A DNA stretch of 64,000 bases, from positions 186,001-250,000 of the forward strand of contig JAWKKE010000001.1 in assembly GCA_041393415.1 (NCBI GenBank). Reading direction: 5' to 3'. The stretch is from Thermoleophilia bacterium (lineage in GTDB: Bacteria > Actinomycetota > Thermoleophilia > UBA2241). Shown piece by piece: positions 17,089 to 25,547 of the stretch. Made by a program: the position numbers and the translations under genes. Below the pieces are notes generated by a model, which was not told where the DNA came from, did not search any database, and saw nothing but the letters and a program-made list of their open reading frames with translations. How positions within the stretch are numbered: position 1 is the first letter of the stretch; each line of letters opens with the position of its first letter.

Positions 17089-18161
17089 GCGATCCCCAGC
17101 ACAATGCGCGCGACTACGTCGGCGACGTTGTCGGCGAGATACTCGGCCGGCGGCTTCCACGTGCCGCGCGAACGCACCGCAAGGTCAATCGCGGGCAAGA
17201 TGCGATCGCCCTCAACGCCGGCCAGCAGATTGCTGCCGCATTCGATCGTTTCCGGCCGCTCCGTTACGTCACGCATCGTCACCGTAGGCACGCCGAAGAT
17301 GCAGCACTCCTCCTGTACCGTGCCGCTGTCTGAGAGCACGCAGAAGGCCTCCTTCTCGAGGCGCACGAAGTCGAACAACCCAATCGGCGGAACGAATGTG
17401 ATGCGCCCGGCGTCAACGCCGAAGGCGCGCATCTTGTCGGCCGTGCGCGGGTGCAGAGAGGCCAGGATCGGCATGTCGTACTTGGCAATCGTGTCGTTGA
17501 GCGCCGTGATGAGTGAGCTGAGCCGCGCCGGCACATCGACCGTCTCGGCGCGGTGCGCGGTCATGAGGAAGTAGCGGCCGGGTTCGACGCCGAACTGCGT
17601 GAAGGGATCGGCGGCGTCGACATGGCCGGCGTAGTGGTCGAGCACCTCTTTGATGGGGTTGCCGGTGACGTAGATACGCCGGCGCTCGATGCCCTCACGC
17701 ACAAGGTTCTCGGCGCTGCGATAGGTGTACGGCATGAGCACGCTACTGGAGTGGTCGATGACGCGGCGATTGACCTCCTCCGGCACGCGATCGTCGAAGC
17801 AGCGGTTGCCGGCTTCCATATGGCAGACGCGAATGCCCATACGCTTGGCCACGAAGGCGGCGATGCCGGTATTGGTATCGCCGAGGATGAGTACCGAATC
17901 CGGCTGCTCGGCCCGAAACAGCGCCTCGCTCTTGGCGAGGATCTGGCCGATCTGATCGGCGAAGCCGTCGGCGCGCACCCCCATGGAAGCATCGGGTGCG
18001 CGCACCCCCAACTCGCGAAAGAACATGCCGCTCAGACGGTCGTCGTAGTTCTGACCTGTGTGGACGAGGAGGTGCTCGCAGGTCTCGTCGAGCGTCGCGA
18101 TGACGCGCGACAGCCGGATGATCTCCGGTCGCGTGCCGAGCAGTGTGATGACCTTGGTCAT
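17085..18161 (-). CDS. fnlC: UDP-N-acetyl-hexosamine 2-epimerase (WecB/FnlC/CapG family)
   Basis: A 358-residue cytoplasmic GT-B-fold epimerase that inverts C2 of a UDP-HexNAc. The opening VITLLGTRPEIIRLSRVI and the segment MEAGNRCFDDRVPEEVNRRVIDH are diagnostic; the GNRCFD form is that of FnlC/CapG rather than of WecB itself. HTGQNYDDRLSGMFF, TAHRAETVD, LSDSGTVQEEC and TERPETIE contain the conserved substrate-binding residues. ATG at 18161 follows the upstream stop with no gap, and its own stop overlaps the reductase start, so the three proteins are made together. The product should be UDP-L-FucNAc or UDP-L-QuiNAc depending on the reductase. Confidence 0.92.
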   Translation of the reverse strand: MTKVITLLGTRPEIIRLSRVIATLDETCEHLLVHTGQNYDDRLSGMFFRELGVRAPDASMGVRADGFADQIGQILAKSEALFRAEQPDSVLILGDTNTGIAAFVAKRMGIRVCHMEAGNRCFDDRVPEEVNRRVIDHSSSVLMPYTYRSAENLVREGIERRRIYVTGNPIKEVLDHYAGHVDAADPFTQFGVEPGRYFLMTAHRAETVDVPARLSSLITALNDTIAKYDMPILASLHPRTADKMRAFGVDAGRITFVPPIGLFDFVRLEKEAFCVLSDSGTVQEECCIFGVPTVTMRDVTERPETIECGSNLLAGVEGDRILPAIDLAVRSRGTWKPPAEYLADNVADVVARIVLGIA

Positions 18162-19217
18162 CTACGACTCCAGGAAGCGCTGGCCGACCACGTCGGGGAT
18201 CTTGCGCGCGAGGAAGTCGGCGAGCTCGTCGCGCGTCATGAGCGCCCGCGACGAGCTGTAGTCACCCACGAGCGCAGGCTTGTCGACCGCGTCGGCAAGC
18301 TCGGGCAACATCGGGCGCAAGGCAAAGTAGCCTTCCTCGCCCTCCTCGGTCCGCGTCGCCTCTTCCTCCGAGAGCAGGATCTCGTGAATCTTCTCGCCCG
18401 GGCGGATGCCCGTGACGACGGTTTCGATCTCGCGTCCACCGATGAGGCAGTCGGCGAGATCGAGCATCTTGGCGCTTGGACAGCGCGGAATGTAGGTGTC
18501 GCCGCGCTGCGCCGAGCGCACCGCGGCGAAGATCGTGTCGACGGCGTCATCGAGCGTCAGAAGGAACCGCGTCATGTCGGCGGTCGTGATCGTCACCGGA
18601 CCGCCGGCGGCGATCTGCTCCAGGAACAGCGGCACCACCGAGCCGCGCGAGGCGAGCACGTTGCCGTAACGGGCGCAGATGAAACGCGTCTCCGGCGAGT
18701 GGATATTCCCCTCGATGTAGACGCGCTCCTGGATGGCCTTCGTCATGCCCATCACGTTGACAGGCTTGCAGGCCTTATCGGTCGAGATGCCGACCACAGT
18801 CTCGATGGGCAGGTCGAACTCGGAGATGGCCCGAACCAGATTGACGGCGCCCTCGATATTGGTGCGGCACGCCTCCCAGGGGTAGTACTCGCAGCTCGGC
18901 ACCTGCTTGAGAGCGGCGGCGGCGAAGACGATGTCGACGTCGGTCGCCGCCCGCACCACGCTGCCGTAGTCACGCACGTCGCCGATGAGAAACTTGAGCC
19001 GCTGCCGGCTGTTCTCGAAGATCACTTCGTCGGTCGCCGCGCCGCGACTCATGAAATCGAGGCGCATGTAGTGCTGCTTCGCCTCGTCGCGGGAGAATAC
19101 GGTCACACTCTCGGGCAAGCCCTCGACCCCACTAAGGAGCCGGCGGGCAAGTACTTGCCCCAATGAGCCGGTTCCCCCGGTGACGAGGATGCGCTTGCCC
19201 GCGAAGATGCCTGTCAT
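18162..19217 (-). CDS. fnlA: UDP-GlcNAc 4,6-dehydratase/5-epimerase (FnlA/WbjB/CapE family)
   Basis: A 351-residue extended SDR protein and first enzyme of the pathway. The cofactor motif is LVTGGTGSLGQVLARRLL at 11-28. FAAAALKQVPSCEYYPWEACRTNIEG around 98-123 is the signature of inverting 4,6-dehydratases. The usual YxxxK active site is M156-x3-K160 (VNVMGMTKA), and CapE-type enzymes also have Met there, which supports the 5-epimerising subclass. RYGNVLASRGSVVPLF and MTRFLLTLDDAV follow. ATG at 19217 is the operon start. A TAGAAT box lies 50 bases upstream. Two long hairpins separate it from the surface-protein gene before it. Confidence 0.92.
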   Translation of the reverse strand: MTGIFAGKRILVTGGTGSLGQVLARRLLSGVEGLPESVTVFSRDEAKQHYMRLDFMSRGAATDEVIFENSRQRLKFLIGDVRDYGSVVRAATDVDIVFAAAALKQVPSCEYYPWEACRTNIEGAVNLVRAISEFDLPIETVVGISTDKACKPVNVMGMTKAIQERVYIEGNIHSPETRFICARYGNVLASRGSVVPLFLEQIAAGGPVTITTADMTRFLLTLDDAVDTIFAAVRSAQRGDTYIPRCPSAKMLDLADCLIGGREIETVVTGIRPGEKIHEILLSEEEATRTEEGEEGYFALRPMLPELADAVDKPALVGDYSSSRALMTRDELADFLARKIPDVVGQRFLES

Positions 19218-19266
19218 GCCCGCCCCCGTTCACTCCGTTCCAGTCGCCGCCGCACGCGGTCAGCCG

Positions 19267-19272
19267 ATTCTA
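19267..19272 (-). promoter_or_regulatory. Possible -10 element for the amino-sugar operon
   Basis: TAGAAT is read on the minus strand about 50 bases before the fnlA-like start. No good -35 box is visible at the normal distance. The same TAGAATC string occurs before two other genes in this window (4787-4793 and 24956-24962), which raises its credibility slightly. Confidence 0.35.
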
Positions 19273-19323
19273 ACAGCCCTCTCCATCGGCGACGTGCGGC
19301 CCAAAGTTGAGTCCTGCGCAAGC

Positions 19324-19368
19324 GCGACGCGGGCGGGGAGCCGTAGTCGGCCGCCCCGCCCGCGTCGC
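19324..19368 (-). terminator. GC-rich hairpin, 15-bp perfect stem
   Basis: Arms gcgacgcgggcgggg and ccccgcccgcgtcgc pair perfectly, and the loop contains a further GCCG/CGGC pair. It lies downstream of the minus-strand surface-protein gene ending at 19444. No T-run follows on either strand. Confidence 0.7.
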
Positions 19369-19380
19369 TGCTTCGGATGC

Positions 19381-19431
19381 GTGAGCGGCGGGGCTCGGTC
19401 GCCCTGCGGACGACCCCTCCCCGCCGCTCAC
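19381..19431 (-). terminator. GC-rich hairpin, 13-bp perfect stem, second of a pair
   Basis: Arms gtgagcggcgggg and ccccgccgctcac surround a 25-base loop. It starts 13 bases after the stop of the surface-protein gene at 19444 and is followed by the hairpin at 19324-19368, giving a tandem terminator without T-runs. Confidence 0.65.
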
Positions 19432-19443
19432 TCCCGCACGTCG

Positions 19444-20739
19444 CTATTTGATCCTGATAGTCGCTGTTCCGCGCACGCTCTGCTTGTTGCCAGCGAGGTC
19501 ACGACCGTACACGTACGCCTTGTACGTGCCACGCTTCGTCGCCTTCCACGTGAAGGAGTACCAAGTGCCGGACTTCTTGGTGAGCACTACCGTCTTGGTC
19601 TTGACCGTCTTGCCCCGAGAGTCCTTGATCTTGATGACGTTCTTGACGATCTTCGTACTCAGGTCATCGATGGACCGATACCAGATGCGCACCGGCACGT
19701 ACCGGTACCCCGACGCCTTCTTGGCCGAAGTACGCGGACCCACCGTGTCGATATTCGCCTTGATCTTGCCGCCGAGCGTGATGTTCTCGGCACGATCAAC
19801 CGCCCTGTATTCGTAGGTGTGGATGCCCCCGTTGTCGGCGCTCGTCAGTGTGAATGCACTGCCCGAGATCGTCGTCCACGTCGCGGACCCCTGCTCGCGA
19901 TACTGCAGCCTGTCGATGCCGGAAGGCGTGTCGGTCGCCGTCAGCGTCACCTCGACATCGGTCTTGTACCAGCCGTTGGAGCTCGAGGGGCTCGTGCTTG
20001 CCGACACGACCGGCATGGTCGTGTCGATGTTCACGTAGCCGGTCTGCGTGGCCTCGACGTTGCCGGCCACGTCGGCCGACTTGTAGGTGAGCTTCGTGCT
20101 TCCCTGGCCGCTAATCGTGAACGGGTTCTCGTAGATCGTGAGGTTACCGTCGTCCACGCGATACGTCGTCCCTTGACTGGCGACGCCGGAGACGGTGTCG
20201 CTGGGCGTGAAGGTCACGGTCTGCGCAGCGTTGCGCCAGCCACTGTCGTCCGTGGTCGCCAACGGCAGACCGCCGGCCGCACCCGTGGTCTCCGGCGCCG
20301 TCTTGTCGATGTTCACCCAGCCCGGCGTATGCGTGGCCTCGACGGTCGTCGTGCTCCCCGCGAGCTCGCTGGCGTAATACTCGAACTGGTGCTGACCCTC
20401 GGACGTGAGATTGATGGTGAAGACCGCCGTGCCGGTTGCCGGCGCCGTCTCGGAGGCGAAGGTAACGCCGCCGTTGAGGCTGTAGTGAATGGTCGCCGTC
20501 GCGTCTGAAGTGGACGGCTCCACGCTGATCGTGATCGCCTGGTTGCTCGTCTTCCACTCGCTGCTGTTGTTTGCCGCGAAGTCGTACGTCGTCGAGCTCG
20601 TCAGTGCCGCTGCCAAGGCGGGAGCCGCCGTGATGAGCGCCAGGCCGACGACCAGCGCTCCGACACGGACGATCCGCGCCCGCGAGCCCCGAGCACGCAA
20701 CAACCGCGACGCACGGCCTCCAGCTCTCTCTAGACCCAT
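19444..20739 (-). CDS. Secreted Ig-like repeat surface protein
   Basis: A 431-residue exported protein. A basic N-terminus and the hydrophobic segment VGALVVGLALITAAPALAAA form a signal peptide cleaved near residue 40. At least three OmpL47-like beta-sandwich repeats follow, each ending in NIDxTxP (NIDKTAPETT, NIDTTMPVVS, NIDTVGPRTS) and containing GWRNA or GWYKTDVEVTLTATD. The last 120 residues form a Lys-rich module ending RGTYKAYVYGRDLAGNKQS..TIRIK, shared with the next two genes upstream. No LPxTG or C-terminal membrane anchor is visible. ATG at 20739 is preceded by a perfect AAGGAGGT. Likely a cell-surface or matrix protein associated with the adjacent polysaccharide locus. Confidence 0.85.
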   Translation of the reverse strand: MGLERAGGRASRLLRARGSRARIVRVGALVVGLALITAAPALAAALTSSTTYDFAANNSSEWKTSNQAITISVEPSTSDATATIHYSLNGGVTFASETAPATGTAVFTINLTSEGQHQFEYYASELAGSTTTVEATHTPGWVNIDKTAPETTGAAGGLPLATTDDSGWRNAAQTVTFTPSDTVSGVASQGTTYRVDDGNLTIYENPFTISGQGSTKLTYKSADVAGNVEATQTGYVNIDTTMPVVSASTSPSSSNGWYKTDVEVTLTATDTPSGIDRLQYREQGSATWTTISGSAFTLTSADNGGIHTYEYRAVDRAENITLGGKIKANIDTVGPRTSAKKASGYRYVPVRIWYRSIDDLSTKIVKNVIKIKDSRGKTVKTKTVVLTKKSGTWYSFTWKATKRGTYKAYVYGRDLAGNKQSVRGTATIRIK

Positions 20740-20844
20740 GCTACCTCCTTGACCAGTGAGCGAGCGCCTCGCGCCCGCCATCGCTCCGTGCTTTTCTATA
20801 GCGTTTGCGGCCACAGCGCAACAGCCCAGACGCCGTACACCGGG

Positions 20845-22356
20845 CTACTTGACGGTAAGCGTCGCGCTTTGCGTGGATCCCTGCGGGTTGCCGGCCAAGT
20901 CACGAGCCAGCACCTTCATCTTGTACGTCCCGCGAGGGAGCGTGAGTGTCAGCGACTTCGATTTGGCCCAAAGCCCAGTCTTCGGCGTGCCGAGCGCATA
21001 CCGTGCGCGTTCCTTCCCGCGGCTGTCGCGAATCAAGAGCGTCGCCTCTCGCACGCGGTAGCTGAGACCGTCGTCGACACGGATGACCGCCCTCAGCGAG
21101 ACGCCCCGGGCAACGGTCGCGGCTCTGACTCTCGTGCTGGGCTTGCGCGTGTCGATTCCCACACGCACATGCTTGAACGGATACTCCCAGTTGAAGGCCT
21201 TGTCGACGGAGTAGAAATAGACGTCATGGATGCCGTCGTTGGCGTGGCTGGAGGGAGCGGCGACGGTGAGTTCGCTGCCCTGCGTAAACTCACCCGCGTC
21301 GCCATCCCGCCAGAACGTCCACAAGACCCCGAGGCCGACGTCGCTGGCGGCCAGTTCGAGATTCACAGCGGAGCGATGCCACGTCCTACCGAGCCCCTCG
21401 GCAACCGTCGTCGGTTTCACTCCATCCGCGACCACGCCGAGATACAGCGTCTCACTCAATCCGCCACCCGGGCCCGGCGTGTATACGCGCACGCTCACGG
21501 AGCCCTCGTAGCGAATGTCCTCCTCCGGCACATCCACCATCAGTTGCGTCGGCGACACGTACGTGGTGGGGCGCTCCACTCCCGCGTACAGAATCCGAGA
21601 CTCGGTGGTGAACCCCGTCCCGCGAATACTCAGGGTGAACGCCTCGCCACCCGCCCACACCGACGCTGGCTCCAGAGAGTCCGCCTGCGGAATCGGCGCA
21701 ACGATCGTGAAGACCGCCACTGACCCAGAGGCGCCGCCTCCCGGCGAAGGATTCATGACACCCACGATCGCCGTGCCCGGCGCCTCAATATCGGAGGCAC
21801 GAACCGTCGCCGTAAGCTGCGTGTCGCTGATGAACCCCGTAGCGCGATCCTGACCGTTCCAGTACACCGTCGCGCCGCGCACGAAACCGCTGCCGATCAC
21901 GGTGAGAGCGAACGCGGCCCCGCCAGCATCGATCCGGCTGGGGCTCAGCCCCGTCACCTCCGGCACGGGATTCGGCTCAACAACGCGCACGGCGTACGGC
22001 TCTGAGAGGCCCCCGCCGGGCTCCGGGTTCGACACAACCACAGAGACCACTCGGGGCGACGTGAGCTCCCCGACAGGAACAACGGCAGTCAGACGAACAC
22101 CAGAGACAAAGGTGGTCGGCAGAGGCGTCCCGTCCCACAGAACGACGGCCGAAGAAGCAAAGTCGGCGCCTTCTAGGGTCAGCGTGGTCGCCAGGTCGCC
22201 CGCACCAATCACGTCTGGGGAGACGGTCGCCAGCGAAGGGAGCGAGTTCACAGCGGCACCAGTATCGGCCGCCAGCAGCGAGAAGACCCCGAGGGCCAGT
22301 GCCACAAGAAAGGCGCCGACACCTGACCGGCGCCACCACTTTGAGATGCCTACCAC
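20845..22356 (-). CDS. Secreted protein with three TIG/IPT domains
   Basis: A 503-residue exported protein. The signal peptide is SGVGAFLVALALGVFSLLAADTGA. Three TIG (Ig-like, plexin/transcription-factor) repeats fill residues 40-310, each with a variant of the pattern GxxFxxxAxVxWDGxxLxTTFVSxxxLTAxVP and ending NPxPGGGxSxx. An OmpL47-like unit with GIHDVYFYSVDKAFNWE follows. The C-terminal module ends RGTYKMKVLARDLAGNPQGS..LTVK, matching the neighbours. The start is GTG at 22356 with only a weak ribosome site. The gene ends 105 bases before the start of the downstream surface protein, so the two may be co-transcribed. Adhesion or matrix binding is likely; a ligand cannot be predicted. Confidence 0.83.
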   Translation of the reverse strand: MVGISKWWRRSGVGAFLVALALGVFSLLAADTGAAVNSLPSLATVSPDVIGAGDLATTLTLEGADFASSAVVLWDGTPLPTTFVSGVRLTAVVPVGELTSPRVVSVVVSNPEPGGGLSEPYAVRVVEPNPVPEVTGLSPSRIDAGGAAFALTVIGSGFVRGATVYWNGQDRATGFISDTQLTATVRASDIEAPGTAIVGVMNPSPGGGASGSVAVFTIVAPIPQADSLEPASVWAGGEAFTLSIRGTGFTTESRILYAGVERPTTYVSPTQLMVDVPEEDIRYEGSVSVRVYTPGPGGGLSETLYLGVVADGVKPTTVAEGLGRTWHRSAVNLELAASDVGLGVLWTFWRDGDAGEFTQGSELTVAAPSSHANDGIHDVYFYSVDKAFNWEYPFKHVRVGIDTRKPSTRVRAATVARGVSLRAVIRVDDGLSYRVREATLLIRDSRGKERARYALGTPKTGLWAKSKSLTLTLPRGTYKMKVLARDLAGNPQGSTQSATLTVK

Positions 22357-22420
22357 GTCCGAATCTTACTACGTGGCAACGGTGCACACCTCGGGTGAGC
22401 CCGCTATTCGGGCAAAGAAA

Positions 22421-22450
22421 TGGGCGGGGCGCCTTTCGGCGCCCCGCCCA
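22421..22450 (-). terminator. Intrinsic terminator, 13-bp stem with GAAA loop
   Basis: On the minus strand TGGGCGGGGCGCC pairs with GGCGCCCCGCCCA around a GAAA tetraloop, followed by TTTCTTTG. It lies 33 bases after the stop of the surface-protein gene ending at 22483. This is the only hairpin in the window with both a stable loop and a T-rich tail. Confidence 0.88.
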
Positions 22451-22482
22451 TTGCAGCTACCTTCTAGTGAAGGTCGACTTGC

Positions 22483-24903
22483 TTACTTGACGGTCAGGGT
22501 ACCCTGGCCGCGCGCGGACTGGACGTTACCAGCCTGGTCAACCGCATCCACGCGGATGAGGTACTTACCCTTGGGCAGGTTGACCCTGAAGCTACGAGAC
22601 GCCCACTTGTTGGTGCCCACGTTGCTGTAGCGCTTGAGCATCTTGGTGACGCCGTTCTTGCGGATCAGGATGTTGACGCTGGCGCGATCCGTAACAGCGG
22701 TCACGTTGAACTTAATGGTGGCCTTCTTGCCCTTCTTGACGGTGGCGCTCTTCGCCTTCACGGTCGGAGCCGTGGTGGCGACCTTCACCGTGGTCGTCTG
22801 AATGGCGGACTTGATGCCGACGTTGTCCACGCCGCGGTAGGAGACGGTGATCTCACCGTCGCCACCGATGGAAGCGGTCTCGCCGGACTTCCAGGTGGCG
22901 CCACCATCGGTGCTCCACTCGGTGTAGGCATAACCCGAACCCTCGTCGGTGCCGGCGAAGTTGAGCACAGCCGGACCCTGCTGCCAATTGGTGTTGACAG
23001 GCGTGGTGAGGGTGACCGCAGGAGCGACCTTGTCGAGGCGCACCGTGCGGGACTTGTAGGCGGTGAAGGAACCGAGCGAGACAGACTCACGCTCGTTGTC
23101 AAGGAAGATCATGACCGGCGGCATGTTGATCTCCCAGTTGCCCAGGTGCACGCCGAGGGCCTCGACCCAGTAGGCCGGGCGAGCGTTGTCGACGGACGCG
23201 AAGTCGACGGTGTGGTACGAACCGTGATCGCCAGGAATCTGGACACTAGTCTCGACGACGGAGTCGACGGGGCTGTGCAGCTTGACGCTCCACGGGGTGG
23301 CCTGATCGACGCGGTACACGGTGGCGGCAACGCCGGCACCCGGGACCTGGTCGGTCGCGGTCATGACGTAAGGCTCAAGACCGTTGATCCAGCCGCTGGC
23401 ACCATCGGTGACAGGAGCGCGGGTGTCGATCTTGACGTCGACGGAACCCTCAGCGTAGTTGCCGGCCTTGTCGGTGGCACGATAGCTGAGCGTGCGGATG
23501 CCGTCGGTGAGGGCGCCGAAGAGCACCGGGAAGTAACGATAGTCGCCAGCCGTCCACTCAGTCGGATGCGGAGCGATCAGCGGGTTGACCTTGTACTCGA
23601 TGCCAGGGGCAGCGATGCCGCTGTTGTGGTCGGAGCCGGTGACGCCAACCACGAAGTCGGTGTTCATCCACCAACCCGGATAGTCGTTCGTGAGCTCCGG
23701 AGCGACCTTGTCGATGTAGACCATGACGAGGTTCCAGGCCTCACGGTTCGGCGTCGGCATAGCCTTGTCGACCGAGCGGTAGTACACGTACACCGGGCCA
23801 ATCGGAGCGGTCTCGGTGATGGTGACCTCGTCGCCCTGGGTGCCGGACTCGTTGATGCCAGGCGCCGGCGGGACGGCGGTGGTGGTGGAGGTCTTCACGA
23901 CGTACTCGGTGTAGTCGACGCCGGAGTTCGGCTGAGGCAGACCGTCAACCGAGGAGAACTTCACGGTGACGTCCTGGTTGGTCCAGCCAAGCTGCGTGTC
24001 GGAACCAGCCGGGGTGATCGTGTACGACGTGTGCGGAGCGACACGGTCGAAGTTCACGTGCTTGTAGATGGGGCAGCTGTTCTTGACCCAGTCGGTGGAA
24101 GTCAGGAGCACCTGCTTGGTGACGGGCGTGAACGCCAACGCCGGGTCAATGCCGGAGGTCGGCGACATGACGGTGCCGGTCACTTCCCAGATGTACTGAT
24201 CCCAAGCAAGGCGGTAACCCTCGAACGTGCTGCTGTCCTCGATGACCTGAGCGGTCGGGGTCGGAGCGACACCGGAACCGTCGGGATCATGCGTGGTGGC
24301 CGTGAAGTCGACCTTGTCCAGGTTCCAGAAGACCTCGCCGGCGCTGTACGAGCTGCCGTCGAGGAGCGGATCGTAGTGGACCCAGGTCGGGCACTTGGTG
24401 TCGACGCCGAAGACGTCAGAGACGATCGGCTTCTCGTAGAGAACCGTCGGGGAGGTCTCGACGACCCAGCTGGACACGGTGTGGAGGCCCTCAGTGTAGT
24501 ACTTGGAACCGAGAATGCCCCAGTTGTTGAGATCGACCGGATACGGCGACGAGGTCACGGCGTTCGGAACACCGTTGGTCGGCGAACCGTCGACCTTGAA
24601 GACCACGGTCTTGATGTTCGTCGTACCGACGTCGGTCAGCAGAATGTTGCTGGGAGAGACAGTCCAGAACGTGTACTCACCATCGGCAGTACCGTACTGA
24701 TTGATTGCCCCAGAATTGCCGTTGAACCACCAGTGGTTCCCCTGGGCCTGAACTGCGCCTCCGGCTGAGAAATCGAGGACCGGCACGAGCTGCGTCGGCG
24801 AAGCCGCCAGCGCGGAGGCCGGCACCAGGGCCATGACCGCGAGGGCGACCACCAACGCGAGAAGCATCATGCCCCTCTTAGTCCGCCGTTTCGTTTCCTG
24901 CAT
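22483..24903 (-). CDS. Large secreted Ig-like repeat protein
   Basis: An 806-residue exported protein. The basic start MQETKRRTKRG and the hydrophobic stretch MMLLALVVALAVMALVPASALA form a clear signal peptide. The mature part is a chain of beta-sandwich repeats with DKVAP or DTRAP boundaries (DRVAPHTSYTIT, DKVAPELTND, DTRAPVTDGA, DKVAPAVTLT), Tyr/Trp-rich strands and ..YRxxDxxGN motifs. The Lys-rich C-terminal module ends KGKYLIRVDAVDQAGNVQSARGQGTLTVK in pattern. ATG at 24903 is preceded by GAGGAGGT with seven-base spacing. An own promoter and a strong terminator indicate a single-gene, well-expressed unit, which fits an abundant surface or S-layer-associated protein. No anchor motif is visible. 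Confidence 0.85.
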   Translation of the reverse strand: MQETKRRTKRGMMLLALVVALAVMALVPASALAASPTQLVPVLDFSAGGAVQAQGNHWWFNGNSGAINQYGTADGEYTFWTVSPSNILLTDVGTTNIKTVVFKVDGSPTNGVPNAVTSSPYPVDLNNWGILGSKYYTEGLHTVSSWVVETSPTVLYEKPIVSDVFGVDTKCPTWVHYDPLLDGSSYSAGEVFWNLDKVDFTATTHDPDGSGVAPTPTAQVIEDSSTFEGYRLAWDQYIWEVTGTVMSPTSGIDPALAFTPVTKQVLLTSTDWVKNSCPIYKHVNFDRVAPHTSYTITPAGSDTQLGWTNQDVTVKFSSVDGLPQPNSGVDYTEYVVKTSTTTAVPPAPGINESGTQGDEVTITETAPIGPVYVYYRSVDKAMPTPNREAWNLVMVYIDKVAPELTNDYPGWWMNTDFVVGVTGSDHNSGIAAPGIEYKVNPLIAPHPTEWTAGDYRYFPVLFGALTDGIRTLSYRATDKAGNYAEGSVDVKIDTRAPVTDGASGWINGLEPYVMTATDQVPGAGVAATVYRVDQATPWSVKLHSPVDSVVETSVQIPGDHGSYHTVDFASVDNARPAYWVEALGVHLGNWEINMPPVMIFLDNERESVSLGSFTAYKSRTVRLDKVAPAVTLTTPVNTNWQQGPAVLNFAGTDEGSGYAYTEWSTDGGATWKSGETASIGGDGEITVSYRGVDNVGIKSAIQTTTVKVATTAPTVKAKSATVKKGKKATIKFNVTAVTDRASVNILIRKNGVTKMLKRYSNVGTNKWASRSFRVNLPKGKYLIRVDAVDQAGNVQSARGQGTLTVK

Positions 24904-25547
24904 GTTGCGACCTCCTCAATGTTTGTTTCGATGGCCCTCGGCCAAGCTGACTCGGGATTCTACACCCTCTTGGGCGGACGGTGTCACGTCACGACCACCC
25001 CCTCGGTCGGTTGCCAGAGCCGGCGGTGTGCTTGCCGGGGCCACGAGCGAAAGCTAGTGGCGTTGCGCCTGTCGCTGCAAGAACAGATGCCGCGCCGGTT
25101 TGTCGGAATGCTGCACACTCCTCTTCGCCACCATGATGCGGCGGGACTTGCTGCCGCACGGGTTGCGCCAATAAGGCCTCACCACGCGATTCTGAAACAT
25201 TTCGTGTCGCGAAGTGCACGATACGACCCCATTGGAGATACGCCGGTGCCAGGACTACGTCTCTGTACCACGCGACCCATGACTTTCCTTCTGCGCCAGA
25301 AGCCCCCCCTCCTTCCTTGGTGCCGTTTCCGCAGTGAGCCCTCGTAGAAGAGTGCGGCTCCTGCCTGTCCCCCCTATTGGAGAACCCAGTAGGGCTGCTC
25401 CGCCTAGGCACTCTAACGCCTCGCGGTGCGCGGTGCAACAGTCAGTGGGCCGCCCGGGTGCTGTACTTACCATCGGCTGACGAAGGCCCATACTTGAACC
25501 TCGCCGACAGCCTTCGCGGGCGGGTCGCGTCTGTCTATAGGCGAGCG
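24904..25547. other. 644-bp intergenic stretch, no gene recognised
   Basis: This lies between the start of the large surface-protein gene and the end of the glutamate dehydrogenase gene. Codon and amino-acid composition of the open frames here are not protein-like. It holds the candidate promoter above and an imperfect hairpin at 25372-25395. A 33-codon frame beginning ATG at 25279 (minus) follows a purine-rich AAGGAAAG, but there is no other support. An unrecognised leader RNA is possible; I could not match a known riboswitch. Confidence 0.5.
24957..24987 (-). promoter_or_regulatory. Possible promoter of the large surface-protein gene
   Basis: On the minus strand GTGACA (24982-24987) and TAGAAT (24957-24962) are separated by 19 bases, about 55 bases before the ATG at 24903. 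The spacing is longer than ideal, so this is a candidate only. Confidence 0.4.

Noticed and set aside
17553..19166. Plus-strand open frame of 537 codons
   Set aside because: It lies antisense to the fnlC- and fnlA-like genes, which have full family motifs; the composition is not protein-like.
23146..24768. Plus-strand open frame of 540 codons
   Set aside because: Antisense to the large secreted protein; Val/Asp/Arg/Gly-rich with no motif or signal.
24989..25438. A 149-codon minus-strand gene in the 644-bp gap
   Set aside because: No ribosome site at its start, irregular composition and no known motif.
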